From positions 372,001 through 436,000 of the forward strand of contig OY762251.1 of the NCBI GenBank assembly GCA_963665395.2: DNA of 64,000 nucleotides, in the 5' to 3' direction. Origin of the DNA: Bin87 sp963665395 (lineage in GTDB: Bacteria; Chloroflexota; Dehalococcoidia; Lucifugimonadales; UBA3495). Below are positions 1-8,353 of this stretch, one piece after another (position 1 is the first letter of the stretch; every line of letters begins with the position of its first letter). The notes under the pieces are model-generated. The model saw only the letters and a list, made by a program, of their open reading frames with translations. It did not search any database and was not told the DNA's origin. The translations under genes and the position numbers were made by a program.

Positions 1-987
1 CGCACCGACCTTGTGGTCTCCGAAGTCGGCTTCGGCGTCTGGACCGTGGCCACCAACTGGTGGGGCCGCATCCCCGAGGAGACGCGCCGCCAGCTGCTGG
101 AGGAGGCCCTGGAGCTGGGCATCAATTTCTTCGACACCGCCGACACCTATGGCGACGGTTACGGCGAAGAAGTGCTCGCCAAGTTCATGGGGCATCGTCG
201 CCACGACATGATCATCGCCACCAAGTTCGGTTACGACATCTATGACCAGACCACGCCCCGCGTCGGCCACCAGGAACGGCCCCAGAAGTTCGAGCCGGAC
301 TTTATCCGGTTCGCCTGCGAGCAGTCTCTGCGCCGCCTGAACACCGACTACATCGACCTCTACCAGCTGCACAACCCCCGCATCGCCGCCATCGAGGACG
401 ATGACGTATTCGAGACCCTGGAGGCGCTGAAGCACGAGGGCAAAATCCGCTACTACGGTTCCGCCCTCGGCCCCGACATCGGCTGGTTTGAAGAGGGCGA
501 AGCCAGCATGAAGTATCGCCACGTCGATAGCTGCCAGATCATCTACAGCATCCTGGAACAAGACCCGGCCAAGGACTTCTTCCCTATCGCCGAGCAGGAG
601 CAGGTGGGCTTGCTGTCCCGCGTGCCCCATGCCTCTGAGGCGCTGACCGGACGCTACGACGCGCCGCCTGAATTCGACGAGAACGACCACCGCTCGTATC
701 GCCGCCACCAGTGGCTCAGCGAGGCATTGGTAAAGGTGGATCAGGTGAAGTTCCTGGCCGGCGAGGAGGTCGGGCGCAGCATGAGCCAGGCCGCCATTCA
801 GTTCGTCCTGCACCAGCCCACCATCACCAGCGTCCTGCCCAACTTTACCACGCTGGAAGAGCTGAAGGAATACTCCGAGGCCGTGGAAACGCCGCCCATC
901 ACCGAGGGAGATCAGGCCATCATCGACGACCTGTGGGCCAATAACTTCTACATTGAGCCGGCCGAACCGGAATTTCGAGAAATCTAA
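1..987 (+). CDS. Aldo/keto reductase, 5' end outside window
   Basis: The reading frame is open from base 1, so the start lies upstream; the first visible residues (RTDLVVSEVGFG) match the usual N-terminus of this family a few residues in. It is an NAD(P)H-dependent (alpha/beta)8-barrel oxidoreductase of the aldo/keto reductase superfamily. The catalytic tetrad is visible: Asp and Tyr in FFDTADTYG, Lys in IIATKFG and His in LYQLHNP. The C-terminal half carries the usual helix leading to a cofactor-binding loop (AIQFVLHQPTITSVLPN). The substrate cannot be predicted. The gene ends 26 bases before a perfect hairpin repeat that may act as its terminator. Confidence 0.9.
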   Translation, partial: RTDLVVSEVGFGVWTVATNWWGRIPEETRRQLLEEALELGINFFDTADTYGDGYGEEVLAKFMGHRRHDMIIATKFGYDIYDQTTPRVGHQERPQKFEPDFIRFACEQSLRRLNTDYIDLYQLHNPRIAAIEDDDVFETLEALKHEGKIRYYGSALGPDIGWFEEGEASMKYRHVDSCQIIYSILEQDPAKDFFPIAEQEQVGLLSRVPHASEALTGRYDAPPEFDENDHRSYRRHQWLSEALVKVDQVKFLAGEEVGRSMSQAAIQFVLHQPTITSVLPNFTTLEELKEYSEAVETPPITEGDQAIIDDLWANNFYIEPAEPEFREI

Positions 988-1012
988 CCGGAAATCCAAC
1001 CCCCATCAACAT

Positions 1013-1040
1013 CGTCATTCCGGCTTTCGCCGGAATGACG
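1013..1040. repeat. Short hairpin repeat (CGTCATTCC type)
   Basis: A 28-base inverted repeat: CGTCATTCCGGC, a TTTC loop, then GCCGGAATGACG. The same arm sequence recurs at 1974-2075 and inside both copies of MITE-2. It lies between the aldo/keto reductase and etfB and could end transcription or be a residue of a miniature element. No T-run follows it, so a classical rho-independent terminator is not clear. Confidence 0.7.
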
Positions 1041-1160
1041 GTTTATAGTCAGGGATGACCGTTGGCTGGCAGCAACATGGCTCGCCGTTTGACACCCCCA
1101 TAGGCTAGTGATAACTTTCACATAGCCTTAATTTTCGCTTCGCACTGGAGTACATTCCTG

Positions 1161-1961
1161 ATGCCCGTGAACATTTGCGTGCTGGCCAAGCAGGTCGTTG
1201 ACCCCGAAATGCCGGCCGCCGCCTTCCGCATTGACCCCGACGCCCGCCAGGTCGTCCCTCCGCCCAACATCCCGCCCGTGGTCAACGGCTTCGACGAAAA
1301 CGCCGTGGAAGCCGCTCTGCAAATCAAGGACGCCCAGGGCGCCAACGTCACCGTAATATCCTCCGGCACCACCTTTGCTCTGGACGTGATGAAGAAGCCC
1401 CTGTCCATGGGCGCCGACGAACTGGTGCTGTTGCAGGACGACGCTTTTGCAAACTCCGTGGACTCCTTCTTCACCGTGCAGCTGCTGACCGCCGCCATCA
1501 ACAAGCTGGGCGGTTTTGACCTCATCATCTGCGGCCGGCAGGCGTCCGACTGGGACAACGCGCAGGTGCCCCTGGGGGTCGCCGAAACCCTGGGCATGGC
1601 CTGCGTAACATTGGGCAAGAAAGTGGACGTGCTGGACAGCAAGGTCGTGGTGGAACGCCTCGCGCCCGACGGCTTCGAAGTCGTTGAAGCCGATATGCCC
1701 GCCCTGGTGACCGTCAGCAACGAACTCGGCCAGCCCCGCTATCCCACCCTGCGCGGCATAATGGCCGCCACCCGCAAGCGGCCCACCGTTTGGACCACCG
1801 GCGACCTGGACCTGGATGCCGGGCAGATGGAACCGCGCCTCACCCTGCACGACCTGTTCGTACCCCAGCGGGAACAGGACTGCGAGATCATCGATGGCGA
1901 TGACGATGCTGATGCCGCCCGCAAGTTGGCCCTGAAATTGCGCGAAGACCGCATTATCTAG
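1161..1961 (+). CDS. etfB: Electron transfer flavoprotein, beta subunit
   Basis: 266 aa, the usual length for EtfB. The protein starts MPVNICVLAKQVVDPE, as is typical, and contains the family segment CGRQASDWDNAQVPLG followed by a helix-rich C-terminus. With EtfA it forms a soluble heterodimer that carries electrons from acyl-CoA and related dehydrogenases to the ETF:quinone oxidoreductase. A GGAG lies 10 bases before the ATG. etfA follows in the same direction after 146 bases; that gap holds a 102-base repeat, so the pair is probably still one transcription unit but with an insertion between its genes. Confidence 0.95.
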   Translation: MPVNICVLAKQVVDPEMPAAAFRIDPDARQVVPPPNIPPVVNGFDENAVEAALQIKDAQGANVTVISSGTTFALDVMKKPLSMGADELVLLQDDAFANSVDSFFTVQLLTAAINKLGGFDLIICGRQASDWDNAQVPLGVAETLGMACVTLGKKVDVLDSKVVVERLAPDGFEVVEADMPALVTVSNELGQPRYPTLRGIMAATRKRPTVWTTGDLDLDAGQMEPRLTLHDLFVPQREQDCEIIDGDDDADAARKLALKLREDRII

Positions 1962-1973
1962 CCTGACTATACC

Positions 1974-2075
1974 CGTCATTCCCGCGAAAGAACGTCACCC
2001 CTACTTGATACAGGGCGGGAAGCCAGGACGTCTTATCGCGCAGGGTTATGGATTCCGGCTTTCGCCGGAATGACG
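1974..2075. repeat. Miniature inverted-repeat element between etfB and etfA
   Basis: This 102-base stretch starts CGTCATTCC-CGCGAAAG and ends CTTTCGCCGGAATGACG, so its ends are imperfect inverted repeats of each other. They match the arms of the hairpin at 1013-1040 and the interior of MITE-2. It has no coding capacity. It separates two genes that are usually only a few bases apart. No target duplication is evident. Confidence 0.6.
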
Positions 2076-2107
2076 AATGCCCACCGAACCAACCAACGGA
2101 GTACAAA

Positions 2108-3106
2108 ATGGCAGACGCTACCGGAATCCTCGTTTTCGGCGACGCCCCTGACGGGCAGTTGGCCTCCACCGCCCAGGAACTCCTCGCTGCCGGCCGTATA
2201 TTGGCCGACACGCTGGGCCAGGAACTCGCCATCGGCATCATCGCCCCTGACGCCGGCGACGCTACCCAGCAGGCCATCGCCCACGGAGCTGACAAAGCCT
2301 ATGCGGTGACCAGTCCTGCCCTGGGGAACTACCATCCCGACCTTTACCTGGCCGCCATGCAGGCCCTGGCCGCCGACGCCAACCCCGGCATCATCCTCAT
2401 TGCCCGCAACAACGAGGGCCGCGAGTTGGCGCCTCGGCTGGCCTTTCGCCTGGGCGTGGGCCTGGCGCAGGACTGCCTGGAAGTGTCCGCCGACGCCGGC
2501 ACCGGCCGGCTGCTGGCCAACCGCCCCGTCTATGGGGGCAGCGCCATCGCGGTAGTCAGCTGCACCCAGACGCCGCAGATCGCCGCCATCCGTCCCAAGA
2601 CTTACGAACCGCTGGACGCCGACGCATCCCGAAGTGGCGAAGTGGTTTCGTTCCCGGTGGACATCGACGCATCGACCGCCCGAACCCGCGTGGTGGATGT
2701 CGTCAGGGAAGAGGCCGAAGGCATCAAGCTGGAGGACGCCCGCATCGTGGTGTCCGGCGGGCGTGGCCTGGGCGGCCCGGAGCCGTTCTCGCAACTGGAA
2801 GAACTGGCTAACCTGCTGGGCGGCGCAGTGGGCGCATCCCGGGCCGCCGTGGACTCCGGTTGGGTGCCGGCCAATTACCAGGTGGGGCTCACCGGCAAGA
2901 CCATCACCCCTGATTTGTATATCACGGTAGCCATATCCGGCGCCAGCCAGCACATGGCCGGCTGTAGCGGCTCCAAGGCCATCGTAGCCATCAACCGCGA
3001 CGCCGACGCCAACATTTTTAAAGAGGCACGTTACGGCGTGGTAGGCAACTGGGAAACCATCATACCGGCGCTGACGGAAACGGTGCGGGAATTGACGCAG
3101 TCGTAG
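2108..3106 (+). CDS. etfA: Electron transfer flavoprotein, alpha subunit
   Basis: 332 aa. The start was set at the ATG at 2108 (MADATGILVFGD); an upstream in-frame ATG lies inside the repeat and would add 20 residues of repeat-encoded sequence. The N-terminal domain pairs with EtfB. The C-terminal FAD domain, from about residue 210, shows VVSGGRGLGG, then ISGASQHMAG and AINRDADANIF, the usual FAD-binding signature. It accepts electrons from flavin dehydrogenases in beta-oxidation-like pathways, which fits the CoA-transferases further along the window. Confidence 0.95.
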   Translation: MADATGILVFGDAPDGQLASTAQELLAAGRILADTLGQELAIGIIAPDAGDATQQAIAHGADKAYAVTSPALGNYHPDLYLAAMQALAADANPGIILIARNNEGRELAPRLAFRLGVGLAQDCLEVSADAGTGRLLANRPVYGGSAIAVVSCTQTPQIAAIRPKTYEPLDADASRSGEVVSFPVDIDASTARTRVVDVVREEAEGIKLEDARIVVSGGRGLGGPEPFSQLEELANLLGGAVGASRAAVDSGWVPANYQVGLTGKTITPDLYITVAISGASQHMAGCSGSKAIVAINRDADANIFKEARYGVVGNWETIIPALTETVRELTQS

Positions 3107-3135
3107 GCAGGTGGACGCAGTACGGATGTCACGCT

Positions 3136-3713
3136 ATGAAGAGAATATCACTGGGAATCATAGCCACAGCCGTTGCGCTAACAATCGCCATGCTTCTGGT
3201 GTCAGCGTTCAAGCCACAGGCTTTTACCACACTTGTGTTTGCGCTATGGCAACTGATATCGTTGGCTGTGGTAGCGTTCCGATTTAGGTGGTTTAATTCC
3301 CGCGGACACCGTTGCCGGTGCGGTAGGGGCGACCGGCCGGTCGCCCCTACAAGGTGAAACCACCTAAATTGCAACGCTACCCGTTGGCTGTGGGGTTGTT
3401 TGGGTCCTACCTATTCGGCAGACACGCGGCGCGCCAAGCCGCCCACTATGCGATACGGCCACACGCTCGCTCAGCGTTACGCAGAACGCTGGTACTTTAC
3501 AGAGGCATTCGGCGATTGTCCACAGCGGTAGAACGGCTCAAGCCGAAAGAACAGGGAGAATCCGACGAGCGTTTCGACCTGTTGCAGTTGCTCATCGACG
3601 ACCAGGCAAACGTGGCGCGCGCCGCCATTGCCGACTGGCGCGACGTAATCCCTGATGACTTTGAGGATGTCATAGAAACTTTGGAAATGCCTGAAGACTT
3701 GCGGAGGGAATGA
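3136..3713 (+). pseudogene. Small two-TM membrane protein gene split by MITE-1
   Basis: The first half (from the ATG at 3136) encodes two hydrophobic segments, IIATAVALTIAMLLVSAF and TLVFALWQLISLAV. The second half, in another frame from 3392, continues GLFGSYLFGRHAARQAAHYA and ends at 3713. Between them is the 112-base MITE-1 at 3270-3381 with one copy of its 10-base target duplication (3382-3391). Removing these 122 bases joins GT to G and gives one open frame of 151 aa reading ..LISLAV-GLFGSYLF... This shows directly that an intact gene was interrupted. The function of the original protein is unknown. Its last codon overlaps the start of the next gene (ATGA), so the two were probably translated together. 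Confidence 0.85.
3270..3381. mobile_element. MITE-1, copy A (112 bp)
   Basis: The terminal inverted repeats begin GGTAGCGTT..ATTTAGGTGGTTT and end AAACCACCTAAAT..AACGCTACC. The flanks carry a direct repeat, CGTTGGCTGT (3260-3269 and 3382-3391). The middle holds a perfect palindrome at 3323-3350 with arms GTAGGGGCGACCGG. There is no coding capacity, so it must be moved by a transposase in trans. A 9-10 bp target duplication fits IS256/Mutator-like transposases (inference). Copy B is at 14224-14336. Confidence 0.85.
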
Positions 3714-4174
3714 TAATGACTACTCAGAGTGAGCCCATCCGCGGCAAAATAGCAAAAGTCATCAACTCGCGTGAGGTGGCCCTGAATATCGGTGCAGCGC
3801 ACGGTGTGGAGTCCGGTATGCTCTTTGAGATTTTGGATGATGGAGGCAGCGAAGTTCGGGACCCGGACACCGACGAGTTGCTGGGCCTGGCAGAACGGTC
3901 CAAAATCAAGGTGTTGATAACTCGCACATACGACAAATTCGCCGTCGCTCACACGTATCGCAGAAAAGAGGTAAATGTTGGCGGTAGAGGGGCACTCTTT
4001 GGCGAATATCCCAAGTGGGAAATCCACTACGAAACCCTCAAATCCCAAGGCGGTTTTGAGCGAACTGTTGAGGATTTGGATGAGAAAGACAGCCGCGTTG
4101 CCATCGGCGACCCAGCAGTGCAGGTTGTCACGCGGGAACGTCGAGTAGGTAGCGTCGACCTCTTGCTCCTGTAA
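3710..4174 (+). CDS. Conserved hypothetical protein, coupled to the split membrane protein
   Basis: 154 aa from the ATG at 3710, or two residues shorter from the ATG at 3716. The 3710 start overlaps the stop of the upstream gene (ATGA). The N-terminal half (GKIAKVINSREVALNIGAAH.GVESGMLFEIL) looks like a small beta-barrel of the kind found in secreted or cell-envelope-associated proteins. The end is hydrophilic apart from a final LLLL. There is no signal peptide and no catalytic motif. The function is unknown; the coupling suggests that it works with the membrane protein that MITE-1 has broken. Confidence 0.6.
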   Translation: MIMTTQSEPIRGKIAKVINSREVALNIGAAHGVESGMLFEILDDGGSEVRDPDTDELLGLAERSKIKVLITRTYDKFAVAHTYRRKEVNVGGRGALFGEYPKWEIHYETLKSQGGFERTVEDLDEKDSRVAIGDPAVQVVTRERRVGSVDLLLL

Positions 4175-4929
4175 AGACGGTTCGCTGGCCAGCAGCCCGC
4201 GCAGTCGTGCCACCTCCGTCGGCGCGAGGAAGCGGAGTTCTGGGATACCCACGACATTGCCGGGCCATCGCGCCGCCCAGCATCAAGCCGGCATCGGCCC
4301 CAGTCCCCAGAGGGAACCGACAAAGTTCCAGGCAAGCCCACGCCCGCTATTCCACGAGCGGGATCAGTTGCAACTGTACCGGCGGATCGCCCTTGCCCCG
4401 CGGCAACTTGCTCAGCGCATCTTGACCGCCCCGACGCATCATCTCTTACCATGTCAGTCGTAAATCATTTGAGGATTTCTGTCAGATTATAGGCAATAAA
4501 AGGCCATACAGCATTGGGCGCGATACTCCCGCGCACGGCTGAAGAGGGAGAAAACGGATCCGCCTCGCGGAAAAGCTGGGCTGGGTGTAGGGCCAAGCGC
4601 GCTTTAGCCCCCAACCATATCGGTCGCCGGAGAACAGCGAACATCGCCTTACCTTCTCACTACAACACGACAGAAGAGGCGAACCAATGCAGAACCAACC
4701 AGGCGGACTACATGAGCCGAACGCGGCCGGCCACGCCCAAGGACCTCGTCGCCTACTGCGAGTACCTACAGGTCCCGCAAGCCGCAAGCGGTCAGCAACG
4801 CCGAGAGCGCCACGTTCATTGGAGAAATCCAGTCGGCCGGCGCACGAACTTTTGGACAGCATCTCCAACGCCGGCGCCACCGCGGTACGCTGCTACAATC
4901 CGGCGCATCGACCACGCCCGGAGATCCCA
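4175..4929. other. Gap with a gene-tail remnant, no intact gene
   Basis: No convincing gene was found in these 755 bases. On the minus strand, around 4180-4255, the reading IPELRFLAPTEVARLRGLLA-SEPSL matches the C-terminal tail of the methylase at 15778-18636 (TRLRGLLASEPSIHGSK). This is the fragment of a related gene, cut off near 4180. The rest has only short frames with no recognisable family. The end of the gap is the leader of hsdM; no good promoter was seen there. Confidence 0.5.
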
Positions 4930-6590
4930 ATGCAGGACACCCAGCTCAACCGCATTTCCAATTTTATCTGGTCCGTGGCCGACGACGTTCTCCGCGACCT
5001 GTACGTGCGCGGCAAGTACCACGACGTCATCCTGCCCATGACGGTACTCCGGCGTCTCGACGCCGTGCTGGAACCCACCAAGCAGAAGGCGCTGGACGAA
5101 AAGAAGTGGCTCGACGAGGAAGGCATCACCGACCAGGACGCCGTCTTACAGCAGGCGTCAGGGCACGCCTTCTACAACACCTCGGAGTTCACCCTGCGCG
5201 CCCTCACGGCCCGCGCTTCCCAGCGCTCGCTGCGCGCCGACTTCGAGGCGTACCTGAACGGCTACTCCAACAATGTCCAGGACATCCTCGACAAGTTCGA
5301 GTTCCACAACCAGATCAACCGCCTCACGGAAAGCGATGCTCTGGGTACCCTCATCAACAGGTTTCTTTCCCCGGACATCAACCTGAGTCCCTACCCGGTC
5401 AAGGACGAAGACGGAACCGTCAAACTGCCCGGCCTGGACAACCACGCCATGGGAACCATCTTCGAGGACCTGGTACGCCGTTTCAACGAAGAGAACAACG
5501 AAGAAGCGGGCGAACACTGGACGCCGCGCGATGCCGTGGAACTGATGGCCCGGCTGGTGTTCCAGCCGGTGGCGGACCAGATCCAGTCCGGCACCTACCT
5601 GCTGTACGACGGCGCCATCGGCGCCGGCGGGATGCTCCGTCGCGGAGCAGACGCTTCATGACATCGCCGCGACGCGCAAGCAACAGGTGTCAACGCACCT
5701 GTACGGCCAGGAGATCAACTCGGAAACCTACGCCATCTGCAAGGCGGACCTGCTGCTGAAGGGAGAACAGGCCGCCGACGATGTTGGCGTCGGCGGCCCG
5801 CAGCACTCCACGCTGTCCAACGACGCCTTCGGCGACCACGCCTTCGACTTCATGCTCAGCAACCCGCCCTACGGCAAGAGCTGGAAAACCGACCTCGACC
5901 GGATGGGCGGCAGGGCAGGAATGACCGACCCCAGATTTGTCATCCAGCACGGGAACGATCCTGAGTACTCGCTCGCCACCCGCATCAACGACGGGCAGAT
6001 GATGTTCCTGGCCAACATGGTCAGCAAGATGAAGGCCGACACCCCGTTGGGCAGCCGCATCGCCGAGGTTCACAACGGCAGCTCGCTGTTCACCGGCGAC
6101 GCCGGCCAGGGCGAGAGCAACATCCGCCGCTGGATCATCGAGAACGACTGGCTGGAGGCCATCGTGGCCCTGCCGCTGAATATGTTCTACAACACCGGCA
6201 TCGCCACCTGCGTCTGGGCGCTCACCAACCGCAAGGCGAAGCGCCGGCAAGGCTACGTCCAGCTCATCGACCTTCACGGACTGTTCCCGGCCACCGTCAA
6301 GGGCAAGCCGGTGGTCGTCGAGTACGAACCCGACCCCGATCTGCGGGACACCGAACAGGTCCCGCTGCTGGAGGATGGCGGCGGTGGACGCGTTCCTGCG
6401 AAGAGAAGCGCTACCCTACGCGCCCGACGCCTGGTACACGCCGTCCGGCGTCAAGATCGGCTATGAGATCAACTTCAATCGGCATTTCTACCAGCCGCAG
6501 CCCATGCGACCGCTGGAGGAGATACGGGCTGATATACTGGCCCTGGATCGGGAGACGGATGGGCTGCTGTCCCAAGTCCTTGGGGATTAG
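4930..6590 (+). pseudogene. hsdM: Type I restriction-modification methylase subunit, two frameshifts
   Basis: The frame from 4930 gives a typical HsdM N-terminal helical domain (NRISNFIWSVADDVLRDLY) and reaches motif I, which reads GAIGAGGML where GACGTGGML is usual. Near 5637 the frame changes (two bases missing) and the protein continues LHDIAATRKQQVSTHLYGQE with the catalytic motif IV NPPY (SNPPYGKSW). Near 6383 one extra G changes frame again, and the last part (VDAFLRREALPYAPDAWY to LLSQVLGD) ends at 6590. Read across both shifts it is a full-length HsdM of about 550 aa that would methylate adenine together with HsdS. As written it cannot be made. Sequencing error is the alternative. Confidence 0.85.
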
Positions 6591-6624
6591 CGCCGCCTTG
6601 CGACTGAGCAACGCTCGACCACCC

Positions 6625-7041
6625 ATGCTAGCCTTTGAATTCGTGGTTTTTGATAAGCCCCGGTCGCAAGGCTCCTCAAACGCGCAGCGTGGCGGCCCCT
6701 GGCAGACGCAAGTCAAAAACGCCGCCGCGGCCCGTTGGGGAACGCAGCCACCTGTAGCCGACGCCCTCGCGGTGTCAATTACATTCCTGTACGATCCGTC
6801 GCAGCCGGCCGGGCAACGGCCCGACATTGATAACATCGCCAAACCGATTCTGGACGCGCTGGAAGGACTGGTCTATCACGACGACGCAACCATATCCGAC
6901 GTACTTTGTCGTAAGCGCAGTTTGGACGCCGACCCGGAAATACGGAACGTATCCGCGCTGCTGCTGAACGCTCTGGACGGCAACGATGACTCGGTCCACG
7001 TCATCGTAGATGACGCGCCCATCCGTGAGGTGCATTTGTGA
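6625..7041 (+). CDS. RusA-like Holliday junction resolvase family protein
   Basis: 138 aa from the ATG at 6625; the longer frame upstream overlaps hsdM. The segment RPDIDNIAKPILDALEGLVY followed by HDDATI carries the RusA pattern with acidic residues D67, D69, D77, D86 and D87 and lysine K73, which in RusA bind metal and cut four-way DNA junctions. Such genes are common in phages and mobile islands. Here it lies between hsdM and hsdS, which is unusual. Its stop overlaps the start of the next gene, so the two are probably co-translated. Confidence 0.8.
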   Translation: MLAFEFVVFDKPRSQGSSNAQRGGPWQTQVKNAAAARWGTQPPVADALAVSITFLYDPSQPAGQRPDIDNIAKPILDALEGLVYHDDATISDVLCRKRSLDADPEIRNVSALLLNALDGNDDSVHVIVDDAPIREVHL

Positions 7042-7757
7042 TGGAAGACTTGGCTATCATCAGAAAGGAGTTTGCCGACAAGAGGGCGGCGGAATATCGC
7101 AGCCGGGGCTATGAGGTTTGGCAGGATGCGCCGCTGGATTTCATGCCCGGCTTTCGCGCCGACCTGCTGGTGCGCAAGAACGGCGAAACCAGAGTAATCG
7201 CCGTGCAAACTCGAAACCGGCTGTCAGTTACTCCAGCCCTTAAGGAACTTGCGGAAGCCATCAGCCCCATGCCCGGCTGGAGCTTTGACCTACTGTTGGT
7301 CAGCGAACCGGAACTGTTGAACGCTCCGCCCGGCGCCGAGCCTTTTGACGTAGCCGGCATCGCACGGAGCATTGCCGAAGCGGAACGCGCTCTCGACGCC
7401 GGCCTTGCCGAGGCTGCCTTCGTGCTGGCCTGGTCGGCCGGCGAGGCCGCCGTCCGCATTTTGGCGGCGGCTGCCGGCGTTGAGATTCAGCGCATCACCC
7501 AAACCCGATACCTGTTGAGCCATGCCGTCTATCAGGACGCCATATCCGAGCGCGATTACGAGCGCCTGTCCGAGATGCTGGCCTACCGCAACGCCATCGT
7601 CCATGGCTTTGAGGTGAGTGGCTTTGACGCCGAACGGACCAAAAAGCTGATTGCGGCTGCCAAGAAACTGCTGCGGGCTTGCCTCGCCGCGGAGCGTTCC
7701 GGCGGCGAATACGCGGGGCGGGCTGACCTGCTGGACCCGCTGGAGCCTCGTCGTTGA
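7041..7757 (+). CDS. AHJR-like nuclease-fold plus HEPN-like domain protein
   Basis: 238 aa from the ATG at 7041 (a GTG at 7038 is also possible). Residues 1-90 resemble the REase AHJR-like domain (AAEYRSRGYEVWQD, RADLLVRKNGETRVIAVQTR). The place where a PD-(D/E)xK enzyme has E-x-K reads A-V-Q, so this domain is probably not a working nuclease. The C-terminal half is helical and contains RNAIVHGF, an R-x4-H motif as in HEPN ribonucleases. It may be a conflict-system RNase, but only the motif supports this. It overlaps the RusA-like gene and lies within the type I locus. Confidence 0.6.
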   Translation: MEDLAIIRKEFADKRAAEYRSRGYEVWQDAPLDFMPGFRADLLVRKNGETRVIAVQTRNRLSVTPALKELAEAISPMPGWSFDLLLVSEPELLNAPPGAEPFDVAGIARSIAEAERALDAGLAEAAFVLAWSAGEAAVRILAAAAGVEIQRITQTRYLLSHAVYQDAISERDYERLSEMLAYRNAIVHGFEVSGFDAERTKKLIAAAKKLLRACLAAERSGGEYAGRADLLDPLEPRR

Positions 7758-7758
7758 A

Positions 7759-7896
7759 ACCGACGATTTCGACTTCTGCCAGCACGGACGCGCCCTCGCC
7801 AAGCTGATGGCCGCCAACTTTTGCGAGGTAGGCGCCAACTCCATCTACATCACGGAACCCGGCCAACGGTTCATCGACAACATCAACAGGAGATAG
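7759..7896 (+). pseudogene. Possible small gene remnant
   Basis: A frame of about 46 codons follows the previous gene at once and reads ETDDFDFCQHGRALAKLM, then GANSIYITEPGQRFIDNI, ending at 7896, two bases before the hicB ATG. It looks like the end of a small winged-helix-like protein, but there is no start codon in a sensible place. It may be only a leader region; weak support. Confidence 0.25.
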
Positions 7897-7898
7897 TC

Positions 7899-8117
7899 AT
7901 GTCTGAAACTGAAATTATCTTTGAGGTAACCGAGGACGAGGTGGACGGCGGGTTTGCCGCCAGCGCGCTGGGGTACGGCATCCACACCCAGGGGGATTCC
8001 CTCGAAGAGCTCCGCTGCAACGTCAAGGAAGCCGTCGGCTGCTATTTTGATGACGCCATGCCGAGACCCCGGGTCATCCGGCTGCACTTCGTACGCGAGG
8101 AGGTCTTCACCGCATGA
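7899..8117 (+). CDS. hicB: HicB-family antitoxin
   Basis: 72 aa. The pattern GGFAASALGYGIHTQGDS-LEELRCNVKEAV is the partial RNase H-like fold of HicB antitoxins, which bind and neutralise the HicA mRNA interferase. It has no obvious C-terminal DNA-binding extension. AGGAG lies eight bases before the ATG (GGAGATAGTC-ATG region). The toxin gene follows directly but is frameshifted. Two more HicB-like genes occur at 18803-19003 and 36711-36941. Confidence 0.85.
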   Translation: MSETEIIFEVTEDEVDGGFAASALGYGIHTQGDSLEELRCNVKEAVGCYFDDAMPRPRVIRLHFVREEVFTA

Positions 8118-8130
8118 GGCTGCCCCGGAC

Positions 8131-8353
8131 GTGAGCGGCGCGGAACTGCTGGCAGCGTTGCGGCGATTGGGCTACGGATCCGTAAGGCAGCGCGGCTCTC
8201 ACGTGCGTCACCACCCAGGTGAATGGTGAACACCACGAGGTCATTCCGCAACATAATCCAATCAAAATAAAGACGCTCCCGAATATCTTGAAAAGCATAG
8301 CGCAGCACCACGAATTGACCGTTGCGGAACTTCTGAGGCTGTTGGATTTATGA
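8131..8353 (+). pseudogene. hicA: HicA mRNA-interferase toxin, frameshifted
   Basis: From GTG 8131 it reads VSGAELLAALRRLGYGSV and RQRGSHVR, the HicA core with its catalytic His in GSH. Near 8199 the frame breaks. The next frame continues TTQVNGEHHEVIPQHNPI to AELLRLLDL and ends at 8353, giving a normal HicA of about 74 aa if joined. As written the product stops soon after GSHVR. The corrected stop overlaps the hsdS start (ATGA). The antitoxin upstream is intact, so the loss would be harmless. Confidence 0.8.

Noticed and set aside
3497..4252. Minus-strand frame of 251 codons opposite the split membrane-protein gene and its neighbour
   Set aside because: Only its first 30 or so residues match anything (the LLASEPS tail). 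The rest lies opposite two coherent plus-strand genes and shows no family pattern.
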